From: Polytrichum commune
Taxonomy: Eukaryota; Streptophyta; Polytrichopsida; Polytrichales; Polytrichaceae
Assembly (NCBI GenBank): GCA_950295325.1
Contig: OX485805.1
Location: 16,107,501 to 16,171,500 of the forward strand
Length of the DNA stretch: 64,000 nt
Direction of reading: 5' to 3'
Shown here: in pieces, positions 54,006 through 64,000 of the stretch
Layout: the number at the start of each line of letters is the position of its first letter
How positions within the stretch are numbered: the first letter of the stretch is position 1
Notes under the pieces: model-generated
Told to the model about the DNA's origin: nothing
Database searches by the model: none
Seen by the model: only the letters and a program-made list of their open reading frames with translations
Translations under genes and position numbers: made by a program

Positions 54006-55485
54006 CCCAAGGGGTGGACTTCTAATTGAAAACCTAAATGACGAGCATGGGTCACTATGAAATGAAATTCCCTATATATGGGAAGTTTATAGAGATCAAA
54101 GAATGTATACATATTAACAGCAAGCAAGAAAATGGACTCATGTAATTATATTGAGCTTTTCAATTTAATGTGGTAAATGCCTCCATAACATATATAAAAT
54201 ATAAATCATGAATTAAATATGGATTTTTTACATGTAAAATCCATGTTCACTTTCTAATGAGAAATTTATTGAACATTTTTCATCCAAGGCATGTAATTCA
54301 ACGATTGCATCAAACAAACAAAGACAAGAGCATGATAACTTAGCCACAATCCGGAGGGCAAAACTCAAGGGAACCCTTGAGCAATCCAAGAGCTTCTAGC
54401 TTGTCCTATAACTCAAAAGCCAACCCTAACATTAATGAACAAGAGAATCATTAAGGACTATTACCATATGACAACAATGGATGAAATTATGAATTAAGTG
54501 AAACGAATGTAGAAACACCTTGTATTAGGACAAAGGCAGGAGCTACGAGGGGAGTGTTACCGAACTTTGACAAGGGATGGAGCTTGGAGGATTTAGCGAG
54601 ACGAAGTTCCCATGACCGAGGACCTCGGGAACATGCAAGGGGCCGTAGGGGAACGGACTCAGGCTCAGGAACATGCAAGAGGCCATAGGGAACGGACTAA
54701 GGCTTGGGAATGCGCAAGGAACCATAGGGAACGAGCTAAGGCTCGGGAACTCAAAAAGCTTGGGAACATGAGCCCTTATTTATAGGAGCATTTGATTAGA
54801 TGAATTGGTGGATGGATGGATGAGCCTTAGATGGAAATCCAACCACTAGATGAATTTTGATACCAAGGGGTGTGTAGTTAGGAAGTGCATTTCAAATAAG
54901 CTAAATTCAGAAATATAGAATTAAGACTTTAAATTCATGATATAATTATATAAATGAACAAACTTGCAATTCCGGGTACGCAACTCCCGTATTATATGGT
55001 CCTGATTATAATCACTTATAATGCGTTTTAGTCCAATATTGAGTGATACAATTTGTTTTAATGTAGGAAACCCTTGTAGCCCTTTTAACAAGGAATCCAA
55101 AAATGTAATTATATATAGGAAATGAATATATTTTGAAGCATATAATTGCATTAAAAACCTAATTATATGATTTTTTAATACATGTACCATAGGTCAAACT
55201 ACCCAACTTTTGGGATTTTTTAATAAAGTTTTAACATTGTGAATGACTTATAATTTTAATGGGAGGCAACTATTCGTGGCTTATTATTCTAATTGGAGGC
55301 AAATATTCGTGTGGATTTTTTAAATTATGTATAGGCAACTTATTGGTCTAACTGTTGGGATAGAAAACTAATGATTTGTGTTAGGATACACTTGAGGTAT
55401 GTATTTTTAAAACCATATACATCATATGGTGCCCCAACTACTCAAGGGTATCATGGGGTATTTCAAAATATCATGGGTTCCTGGT

Positions 55486-55526
55486 TTAGGGTTAGGGCTT
55501 AGGGTTTGAGGCTTCTATATATTCGC
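55486..55526 (+). promoter_or_regulatory. Telo-box-like motif and TATA box
   Basis: TAGGGTTAGGGCTTAGGGTT at about 55486-55506 resembles the telo-box of plant housekeeping promoters. TCTATATATTCGC follows at about 55514-55526. Transcription would start near 55550. Confidence 0.45.
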
Positions 55527-55665
55527 TTTGAAGCTTTTGTGTTCGGTTTTGGAGCCTTTGTGTCTTTGCTTTGGAGTGTGCGGCTTTGCTTTGGAGCCTT
55601 TGTGTCGTCGCTTTGGAGTGTGCTTGTGCTCATTTGGGAGGGTCATCCTTGGCTTAAACAAACAC

Positions 55666-55860
55666 ATGGATTGTGAGATGAAGCGTAGAGGCTCATGTAG
55701 TGGAGGTAGAGATAGGGAGAAGGAATATGTTACACTTGTAATTGCCACAACTCCTTCCAAAAGAGGGAGACCTCAAAAGGACCCTCTATCATTTGTGAAT
55801 ACTAATCCGACATCTACATTGAATACCCCTCTTAGACGCTCTACAAGGTTAAAAAACTAG
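55666..55860 (+). CDS. Small basic protein with AT-hook, carried by the nested element
   Basis: 64 aa, strongly basic. It contains an AT-hook-like core (KRGRPQKDP, about residues 34-42) and ends LRRSTRLKN. An AT-hook binds the minor groove of AT-rich DNA, so a DNA-binding or nuclear role is suggested, not shown. The frame is open back to 55528, but an ATG there lies only about 12 nt after the TATA box, before the likely transcription start; it also reads as Cys/Leu-rich repeats (TTTGGAGCCTTTGTGTC units). I therefore take the internal Met. It could be a complete tiny protein or the first exon of a captured gene. Confidence 0.4.
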   Translation: MDCEMKRRGSCSGGRDREKEYVTLVIATTPSKRGRPQKDPLSFVNTNPTSTLNTPLRRSTRLKN

Positions 55861-56927
55861 GTGTTTCAATTGTTTATATACGTTGGAGTTTTTTTTAATA
55901 AATATGCAACCCAACTTTTTTTTCATCTGATTTAATTTAATTTGGTCTTCACCCAACTTTTTGATCATTTTAATTTGATATAATTTGATATAATCTTTAC
56001 AAAAGCCGTCCTCTAAGCCGTTTTTAATACGATGCCCTCTGCGTATAATATGGGAGTTGCATACCCGGGCTTGCAATTATTAAAGATAACCTAGGAGAAT
56101 TTAAGGGAAATCTTTGACTAAGCATTTAAGAGATAAGAGAATCTAGGACCTATACCATGTAAGTGGTAGGGTAGGTGAGAATTAACTTAACCTTCACATT
56201 ACACTTGAGAGATAGTTGAGAGTTACATACCTAGTTCATCACAGAAACCCAAAACCTTAACACTAAGATTTCTAGGGGAACATAAGCTTATAAAAGTCTA
56301 AGGCACTTAATATTGGGGTTTATTCAATGAGATTTGATAACCCGTTTAACTAAGAGGACATCTTACCCCTTTAAATTCCCTTGAATATCATGAAAGTTCA
56401 AGGGTCTAGTTTGATATTCAAGTGTTGGGAACTATCTTGGACACAAAGTGCTATGAATTCGGGGAATGGTGTGGAACTTGGAGAAATTCAAAGTATACAT
56501 GGAAGAGGATACTTCCCTACACCCTTTAAAATTGGGGTTTCCATTAATATAGTCCCTACTTGATTGCGCAGGAACAAGTTAGAATAAGTCCTAGAACTAA
56601 ATAATTAAGTTGCGATGTTTATGTAACTGGTCAAGCAACGGATTACACTGTCTAAGGTTGAGAGACTCTCTTAACCTATGAGGCAACCTCAACAACTAAC
56701 ATATCTATTATTACCAAAATCTCTAAACCTTAGGGCCCCCATTTGTATATCTACCTTTACATCAAAAAATTTAATTGTCATTTTAGATGTATACACTAGA
56801 GAAAATTAGCACCTCTCCATTATGTATACTATGTACACTAATGCCTCAGATAATACCCCTTCTTACACTCATGTTAATTCATACGTGGTATGAAGAATCC
56901 ACCTCCAGGTCTGATACTAAATTTTAG

Positions 56928-57397
56928 AAGATTAGATCACTTTATAATCAGTGTTTCTTTTGGGCTTACTTACCATAATGGAATGCCAACTCTTGTAGAG
57001 ACACACCTTTTAGGCTCAACATGCGAAGGACATTTCAATCTCGGAATGTGCACCTTCATAGGGAACCAACTTGGGGACACACATATACACTTGTAGGTAC
57101 AACACAAATGCACATCAAATGAACACCTATTTGTGGGCTATAAATATAGTATTCACACCTAGAATTATCCTCTTAAGCCATATTAGGACACTTGTCATGG
57201 TTGATCGCCTCAATGACATCTTAACAAAGGGGTTTTAGACACACTGTGAATGACATATAAAGTTTACAATGTTGATTATAGGTGTGTCCAAAAACCAACC
57301 CTAGACTCTCATGTTCAAACGATGTTCAATTCAAGTGAGAACAAAGTTAAGTGTCATAAATGAGGCCTACCTAGTTGCAATAACTAAGGCAATTTGT
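56928..57397. other. Gene-free DNA
   Basis: Nothing recognisable between the F2 element and the next hAT element. Confidence 0.4.
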
Positions 57398-57405
57398 GAT
57401 TATAC

Positions 57406-58193
57406 CAGAGCCCAACATTTTCCTGAAAAATTGCACCCATACCTAGACCATGCCCATCAGCAACGACCTATGCCCACCCATGCCCATCCATAGCATGACA
57501 TGTGCGCACCCATGCCCACCCATGCCCACACATAGCATGACATGTGCCCACCCATGCCCACCCATGCTATTCAAATTGCACCCATGTATTCAAAAATTGT
57601 GTAATGTGTATTACCTGCCTACACCAAGTCTTGGTTGGATCGAACAAATAAAAGGTTGTTTACTATCGTTGGCTTCAGCCCGGAGCGCTTCTTGGTTATC
57701 GTATTCCCTGCATCCGAGAAGTTTGACTCCGATTTGGAGTTGGATGCAGGGATGCACAAAACCGAACGCGCCACGAGCGACATGATGGGGAATGTGGGGG
57801 CTCCTTTCAACTTCCACCACAAGAGAATACTGAATTTAGCAGTGGTATCCTGATTCATTGGCAATGCTAAGCTCACCGCTGCGATGATCTCATTTTTTTT
57901 GAGATCAATGACTTTGTATGGCTCATACATACAAGGAGAACAAGAAGAAGACACACTGAGGGATGGACTCACCTTACTGGGTGAAGGTGATTTGGTGCTC
58001 TTACCCTCGAAAGTATTGAATGAGAGCTCATTCAATGACCCCTTCCAATATGCTTTGCTTTAGCCCATGCTCACCCATGAATAATAATATCGAACCCATG
58101 AACAATAATATTGCACCCATGCCCACCCAAAACCCATGGGCATAGGTGGGCATGGGCATGGGCATGGGTATGGGCACCCAATGTAGGGCTCTG
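57406..58193 (-). mobile_element. hAT transposon, internally deleted
   Basis: A 788-bp element with flanks GATTATAC (57398-57405) and GAGTATAC (58194-58201), an 8-bp duplication with one mismatch. The terminal repeats begin CAGAGCCC(A/T)ACATT. Both subterminal regions are full of CCCATGCCCA-type repeats in opposite orientations (57440-57570 and 58100-58175), as expected for hAT transposase sites. It retains the last part of the transposase gene on the minus strand. Confidence 0.9.
57619..58035 (-). pseudogene. hAT transposase C-terminal dimerisation domain
   Basis: 138-codon minus-strand frame. From about residue 65 it is the typical hAT dimerisation domain. FSILLWWKL, then FPIMSLVARSVLCIPAS, the Ser/Glu-rich SKSESNFSDAG and the end RSGLKPTIVNNLLFVRSNQ follow the family pattern. 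The catalytic part and the BED zinc finger are missing, so it cannot transpose itself. The frame has no stop inside the domain. The first 40 residues are low-complexity and may be former linker. Confidence 0.9.
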
Positions 58194-58201
58194 GAGTATA
58201 C

Positions 58202-59070
58202 ACAACAAGCTCTCAACCCTTAGTGGAGGTAGTGACTCAAATTTAAGCAAAACTTAAGATTTTCCAAAACATTGGCATATTCATTAACTCAATTTTATGG
58301 GCAGATACGTAAATACACTTTCAATATTTATAAATAAACAAAATGAGCGATGTGTGAATCTAGTTCTTCGTCCAAATGTCCTAGTACTAGTATGATTTGA
58401 TGGAAAACATGAATACATCATTACATGTTTAATTTATGTGATAAATCTTTCGAGAATTATTTAATCCAAACATCTTACTTCAATATTATTGTGATCATCC
58501 CCACATGCGCATTTACATTTATTGTTTCACCCATACAACTATCTATGTTGTAAGTTGAACATAGGGTATACAAACAATCCTCGTACTCCACGTGCCTAGG
58601 TTACTACCTACTAGAAAGAGAAGCGAGAGAGGGAATATCACCTACTAGTATTGTGACCAGCTATGGCAATTAATGTATATAGCATATGCCCTACGTAAGA
58701 GACCATTATGTGTCAATACACTAAAAACGAGTTTGAGGTATGATCCAACCATCATACTTATAATACAACTTTCCATATGGTCTCAGGGCTATGGAATTAT
58801 TAGTGTTGGTGGGGGAAAAAAAATGGGGGTCAAATGACATTTATATTGATGGATTTCTAGAAAATTTCATTCCAATTACAAATCCCATTTGCTAGCAATC
58901 CAAAAATACACAAAGAAAAAACCAATTATGGGCCTTGGCAACCTTGAGGCCCTTAACTCCGAAACAGAAGTCAAGAAACCAAAAGACAACGAGGTTTCAG
59001 ATTAGTCTGACACAATCTAACATGAAGAGATCACATACAACATCATAAATTGCACCCTCTCAAAGACATT

Positions 59071-59105
<35 letters not shown>

Positions 59106-59155
59106 TTTTTGGTACAAATTGAAAAACCCTCTCGGGTTTGGCAAATGCATAACTT
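58202..59155. other. Gene-free DNA with (TTTA)n microsatellite
   Basis: No gene seen. A (TTTA)n run occupies about 59069-59110. Nothing else recognisable. Confidence 0.4.
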
Positions 59156-59335
59156 GGGACCGTTTACACACACATACCAAGAGCCGTGACCTTGAGAATC
59201 TGAGGGCCATTGAAAACCATCCAAAGGCCAAATGTGAGGAATAGAATTCTAATTTTGCAGTGGATGAGGCCTCAAGCTCAATGTAAAGTGAAAGTGAACC
59301 ATGTTTTGGGGACTGCAACATATGTTTGGGTTGGG
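59156..59335 (-). mobile_element. Harbinger family H2, one end only
   Basis: GGGACCGTTTACACACACAT, then ACCAAGAG, matches the complement of the right end of 5673-6137. Homology runs to about 59335 (CAAGCTCAATGTAAAGTGAA, CTGCAACATATG). The other end is lost. Confidence 0.6.
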
Positions 59336-59483
59336 GTTCCACTAGTAGGAAGCAGGTCCTTGACAACACACCGGTCTGACACACAGACTCCAGTGTGTCA
59401 TATATTTATACACTTGTGTATATTTTGGCTTGAAGTCAGTTAAATCTGACACCGTAAAAAAAACACAAAGGAGGTGTGTACCT

Positions 59484-60480
59484 GTGTCATGTCCCAGCTC
59501 TGTCGTAACCCTCGCTAGCTTCTTTTTACTAACTTGGTCATTTTTTCAATTCTAGCAGGGATCACGAGTGTTAACCCTTTGTATTCCATCATGCTAATGG
59601 TTAGCTCCCTATACCACAAACCGTAGTTCATAAGAGGGGAACCAACCCTCCTACTTTGCTTTCAGGACTCACCCCTTAATCGGTAACCAATTCTTAGATG
59701 TGGACCTCTATCCATGAAAGTCCAATCTTATGTTGATCATTGTGTTGCCGGAGCAACACTACAACAACCCGAATCATACTAGGCAACTATGCCCTGATAT
59801 TGGGCCAATGCCCGTGAAGGCCGTGCCGTTCGGCCTCGGGTGGGTGAGGCCACACCACCTCACCCATATAAGCCTTTATATCTTTTGGCAGGGCCCCTAC
59901 CCCACCGTCAAGAAACCTTTTGTCTCTCTACCAAGAGTTGGGGCCAAGTAGACATTTCTCCTTAGCCGCTATGGCTAGAAGCCCCAAGCAACTTCAGAAC
60001 ACCATAACTTCCTTGTATGATGTCTGATGCTAACAATCGACCACTTGATCGTCATCTTAGTTTCCCTTAACTGCCAATGGACTCCTCACTTGCCCCATTC
60101 AGGCAAGTATCGAGGAAGTTATGCCTACTCAGACCTTGACAGTCCCCGAAACCACTCCCAGGCCACTGCTGTACTAGAGCGTCGTCCCGGGAGAGAGCCC
60201 CACTCAAATTGCCATATCTCCTAGCTCACACCTCGGATTGAGATGTTCTTGACCATTTTAGAATTCACACATCATAGGCTACTCATAGCTTATGGCCTTA
60301 TCCTTGTGCCTCTTAGTCTCCATAGGTGGGAGGCGTTTCCAATGCCCGGGGCCCTCACCCACACTAAGATCACTTGGGCCCTCTCACCAACAGCGTCACA
60401 ACTCTCGGGTGTCACTCTAGGGTCCCCTTAGCTTATGTCTATGGTGTTTTGGGCACTCTTCATGGAGAGGTGAGCGACAA
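59484..60480. mobile_element. Possible LTR-retrotransposon fossil (LTR-like segment)
   Basis: A GC-richer block that starts TGTCATGTCCCAG and has the composition of an LTR or internal leader. No partner LTR, coding remnant or target duplication is visible, so it would be a solo or partial copy, old and broken. Family not assigned; weak call. Confidence 0.25.
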
Positions 60481-60514
60481 GCTTTATCTCCCACGTAGCT
60501 TATATAGATCTAAT

Positions 60515-60893
60515 TATTATAGTTATTCATTAGATATAAATTCCATTCAAGCTTATTCATTAAATATAGATTTCATGTATACGATTGAATGCGAATGGAG
60601 GAATATTCTCTCCTAGTTTAGTTTAGGGATCTTTATACAATTATCCATTTCGCCTTTCTAAATTATTATATTTTTGGGTACTCATTCAAGCTTACTCACT
60701 AGATTCTGTTTTTATTATTGAATGTCCATAAAGGAATGTTCTATTTTTGCTTAGTTTTATAGACCTTCTACATCTAGATCTAGATGTGAGTCACCTTCCT
60801 AAGTAACTTCAAAGGTGGGAGAGAGGGAATTACCGCATACAAGTGTGTCTTTCTTTCATCCAACATAGAAGGATTGATCTCGTAAATGGTAAA
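60515..60893. repeat. Dispersed repeat shared with 36890-37490
   Basis: Same order of blocks as the other copy and without its 148-bp insertion, so it serves as the empty site for that insertion. Class unknown. Confidence 0.65.
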
Positions 60894-60907
60894 CAATAGA
60901 TTTGAAT

Positions 60908-61666
60908 TCCTTGGCCTTTGCTTTTGGCCTAGCTTGGTAGGTGGTCATCTACCAAAGGTACAATAGGAGTGGAGGCCTACCACCCCTATTTGATTTTTAA
61001 TGAGATAAATAAAATTCATAAAATTACCATTGAAATTTACAATAAAATTTTACCCATAATCCAAATTTACCAATATGGTAAAATATATACCAGCATATAG
61101 CATGACATGCATGATTTTTATTAGATAAATATTAATATTAAATTCATAAAGTTACCATCCAAATTTACCATTACGTTTAAAAATTGCACCAACATATAAT
61201 ATGACATGGTTTTGACATCTTGTTTATTAAAAAATAGGACTAATCCAAGGTGACACCATCTCCACAGTGGTTGTGACCTCCTCACTAGAAGGAAACCCTG
61301 TTTTTTTCCACACAAAAAGGACACCAAACTGACACTTTTAAATGACCAACACACATGTTGTGAAGGTTACAGCCACTGTGGAGAAGGTGTCATCCTGGAC
61401 CAACCCTATTTTTTAAGAATTGGGATGTCAAAATTATGTCGTGGTTTCTGCATGTGCAAATTTTGACCATAGCAATAATTTATGATTAAGGGTAGATTTC
61501 AGAGGTAAATTAAATTTATTTTAAAATTTAAAACATCTCATTAAAAATATATATGGTTGGTAGGTCCCCTCCTACTCTACCTCCTAATAGGTGATTACTT
61601 GCCAGAGGTAGGTGGCCACTTACCTACCGCCTTCATTCAAGTGTAGGTAAAGGGCGGAGGCCAAAG
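60908..61666. mobile_element. Large foldback element, Mutator-like
   Basis: A 759-bp element flanked by GATTTGAAT (60899-60907) and GATTCGAAT (61667-61675), a 9-bp duplication with one mismatch. Its arms are long and complementary: CTTGGCCTTTGC and TTGGTAGGTGG at the left, GGTAGGTGGCC-like and GCGGAGGCCAAAG at the right. Complementarity extends inward (GACATGGTTTTGACATC; 61227-61416 with CCATCTCCACAGTGG against CCACTGTGGAGAAGG). No coding capacity. Confidence 0.7.
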
Positions 61667-61675
61667 GATTCGAAT

Positions 61676-64000
61676 CTTGAACCACGTGGCTTGTACTTCA
61701 AGGCCGTAGCCACTAAGTCATCACCCTACACATGTAATATAAGGTGCGGTTCAAACTTTTCTAGACTAAGGCCGCTATTTAATGTTTATGATTTACTATT
61801 ATTGTAAATGATTTTACTATTTATTTTCTATTATTTACCATTTAGTATTTTATTTTAGTATTTATATATAATATATAATATTTTATTGATTGTCTAATAT
61901 ATATAATATGTAATTTATTATTAAATATTTAATGTGTATTGTTTTCTATTTACTGTATACTATTTTACTATAAATTGTCTAATATTTTACTATCTAGTAT
62001 TTACTACTTATTATTTTCTATTTTCTATTTATTATTTATTGTTTATTTTATATTGTTAAATATTTATTATTTATTGTCTACTGTCTATTAGTATCCCTAG
62101 ATTTACACCTAGATCTAGCGAGAAGATTTATAAAACTAAAAAAATATAGAATATTCTTTGATGGACCTTTTGCATGACAATAAAGTGGCACAACTCCTAT
62201 ATATGTAAAAACATTGCGCAGAGCTCAAAACTCCAACACCAAAAAAATTAATGTCATGGCCGCATGTCAAAGTGACCGGTCTTCCTACTAGTGCATGACC
62301 ACTCTACGATATGTGTGGTGGTCGCTCAAAAATGTCAATTCATTGTCCTTCTGATGTGGAGAAGGACCATGCTTCCTACTAGTGTCCCCACCATGGTAAT
62401 ATAACTGCTAAGTGTTGGTGCCTCCCAAGGGCCAACTTTGGGTCCCACAAATGATTAGTTTAGGCTATGGTGAATTAGTGCACCGGTTAAGAATTTTAGG
62501 AGAATAAAACAATATGATTGGCTACGAAATGGGTTCTTCATTGACCGGGTTTACACTATGGCCAAGATTTTTTTAGTGGAGAACTTTAAGCATGAACGAA
62601 AAAATGATATGGTTGTCAACATGATAACAATTTTTGCTAAGGGGATTCTCTGGAGGTCAAGTTTTTTGGGCAACCTCAAACCCTTGGACAAGAAATTTGG
62701 CCTCCGGGGAACTTGAACTTGAGGTATTTTATTTATCATTTTTCCATCTTGTTTGTCATACCAACCGTTGCCTCAAATAATTTTATCTTGGGCTCAAATT
62801 ATGGACCAACTAGTGCACTTCTTCATTGTAATCTAAACCAATCTTGATTAGAAAATATAATTATACTTCCAAGTTTGAATCCCATGAGAAAGAGAGAGCC
62901 CAAATTATGTCATTTTAAGCTCTTAAGTTTGCACATGTTTGGTTGAATATGTTGTTGTCATAAAATGCTCCCTATTTCGATATGGCGTGCGATATGGCAT
63001 GTTGAAATTATTCTATTATTCCATCTAGTAGGGTCTGGCACCGTTAATCAATCTATCACAATTCATTCAATTATGCTACAATGATTGAATGATAGAGTGC
63101 ACCGGAAATTGAAATCTAGAATGTCATCTATGTCATTATATTATTTTTAATTTTAGGTGGTGTGGTGACAATTGTTACTTCAATTGAAGTATCAACCCGC
63201 AAGATTGGCTGGATGGATAGATGTGAAGGTTTAAATTGATTATTTTATCGAATTAAACTAGTATTAGTGGTAAATAGAAAATAGATAGTAAATATTATAT
63301 CGGTTGGATAGGTTGGGAGTTAGAAATTAGTTTAGTAAGTAAATCCTAATAGAACAAGAGACAACAAATTATTATAAGACTATTTCGGGATTAACTTAGC
63401 TAAAGGCAGTAATCGAGTGGTTGATAAGACTAAATATTTAAAATATTTAAAATTCAAAATGACTATACGACAAAACTATTAAAGGAGTAGAGTAAAACGA
63501 CATTGACTAGTAAAAATACTCCTTTGATTTAGCCGATTCGCCTCGATAAAAAAATATCTAATTTGACAAATGTTTTTTAACACTACTAGGTCAAAATTGG
63601 ATGAAGTCTTTTGGATAAAAAGAATCAACAATGGCTAAAAAAATCCACTGCGAATGTGGACATGGCGAGGCAAAATGCCACAAAAATGTTCAACTCCATT
63701 GCGTGAGGCAACCTTATTAAGGGACGTCGAAGCTCCTATTAACATCACCATTCTTTTATTTTAATAAATTTTCTCGGTCTCGGCTCTTCAGAGATCCAAA
63801 CCCCTCCAAGCATAGGCATTTTCTTCTCCAACCCAAGCGTTTTCAACTTCAATTAATCTTTGATTGAAGGACCTGCTGTTGGTATTTAGTAGTTTGAACG
63901 TTTGTGGTCCTTAATAACAAGTAGGTTGTTCTTATCATTCAAATAAAGTATTTTCCTATAGTATATATATTTTTATAGTATTTGTTTCTTTGTATTGAAG
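61676..64000. other. AT-rich gene-free end of the window
   Basis: A low-complexity TATT/ATTTA-rich stretch lies at about 61780-62090. CTTCCTACTAGTG occurs twice (near 62281 and 62370), hinting at a small repeat. No gene or clear transposon was seen up to the window end. Confidence 0.4.

Larger units (their letters stand above)
54972..56069 (+). mobile_element. Mutator-like nested element with 9-bp duplication
   Basis: A 1,098-bp element flanked by a perfect 9-bp duplication CTTGCAATT (54963-54971 and 56070-56078). The terminal repeats are CCGGGTACGCAACTCCCGTA and the diverged complement, about 28 bp. A 9-bp duplication points to the Mutator superfamily. Instead of transposase it carries a promoter-like segment and a small ORF (55666-55860), as Pack-MULEs do. 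It lies inside the F2 hAT element. Confidence 0.75.
54006..56919. mobile_element. hAT-type element F2, relative of F1, with a nested insertion
   Basis: A 2,914-bp element flanked by TGTGATAC (53998-54005) and TCTGATAC (56920-56927), an 8-bp duplication with one mismatch. Both ends align with F1 at 11294-12697: the first 500 bp (through ACTATTACCATATGACAACA) and the last 200 bp (ATCTACCTTTACATCAAAA, ACTAGAGAAAATTAGCACC). The middle differs: F2 has about 2.2 kb that F1 lacks, including short tandem units with GGGAACGGACT and CATAGGGAACG (54560-54760) and a complete nested element at 54972-56069. No hAT transposase is visible. Confidence 0.85.

Noticed and set aside
55528-55620. CTTTGGAGTGTG / CTTTGGAGCCTTTG repeats as a CRISPR array
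   Set aside because: Units are short, direct, adjacent and irregular, without spacers; this is a eukaryotic window.
55528-55665. Upstream 46 codons of the AT-hook frame as coding
   Set aside because: The ATG falls about 12 nt after the TATA box, before the expected transcription start, and the codons come from TTTGGAGCC/GTGTC-type repeats.
61660-61676. GGATTCGAATC as a tRNA T-loop
   Set aside because: No cloverleaf can be drawn around it; the sequence is the right target duplication of the 759-bp foldback element.

Overview
The window looks like nuclear DNA of a land plant. It is AT-rich and gene-poor, with two complete intron-rich plant genes in a dense layer of DNA-transposon debris and old non-LTR retrotransposon sequence. 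The exact clade cannot be read from the sequence. The transposon mix and short introns would fit a seed-free plant (moss, lycophyte or fern), but this is inference.

Two genes are well supported, and both can be rebuilt exon by exon with GT/AG borders and no break. One is S-formylglutathione hydrolase (+, seven coding exons, 42548-45903, 286 aa), the formaldehyde-detoxification serine hydrolase. The other is a secreted family-1 beta-glucosidase (-, thirteen coding exons, 46746-52760, 520 aa). They converge tail to tail 842 bp apart and have no evident functional link.

Layout. 1-7.1 kb holds decayed intergenic DNA with mariner-like and Harbinger-type MITEs. 7.1-15.5 kb is one old LINE on the minus strand, cut by four DNA elements: a pogo/Tigger relic, a 1.4 kb hAT-type element, a mariner-like MITE and a 496-bp Harbinger MITE. 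15.5-32.3 kb is a field of MITEs, many with target-site duplications still visible. 32.7-36.4 kb is a GC-richer block with a TATA box, one exon-like piece and about 15 degenerate tandem units; it may be an unidentified or noncoding transcription unit. 36.9-40.3 kb is more repeats. 40.4-52.9 kb is the gene pair. The hydrolase gene has a tandem-repeated leader region and three copies of one MITE in introns 1, 3 and 5. The glucosidase gene has a Harbinger MITE in intron 9 and a tandem duplication in intron 5. 54.0-56.9 kb is a second hAT-type element holding a nested 1.1 kb Mutator-like element that carries a small AT-hook ORF. 57.4-58.2 kb is a third hAT that still encodes the dimerisation domain. 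59.5-64 kb has an LTR-like fossil, a large foldback element and AT-rich low-complexity DNA.

I found no tRNA, rRNA, CRISPR array or bacterial feature.
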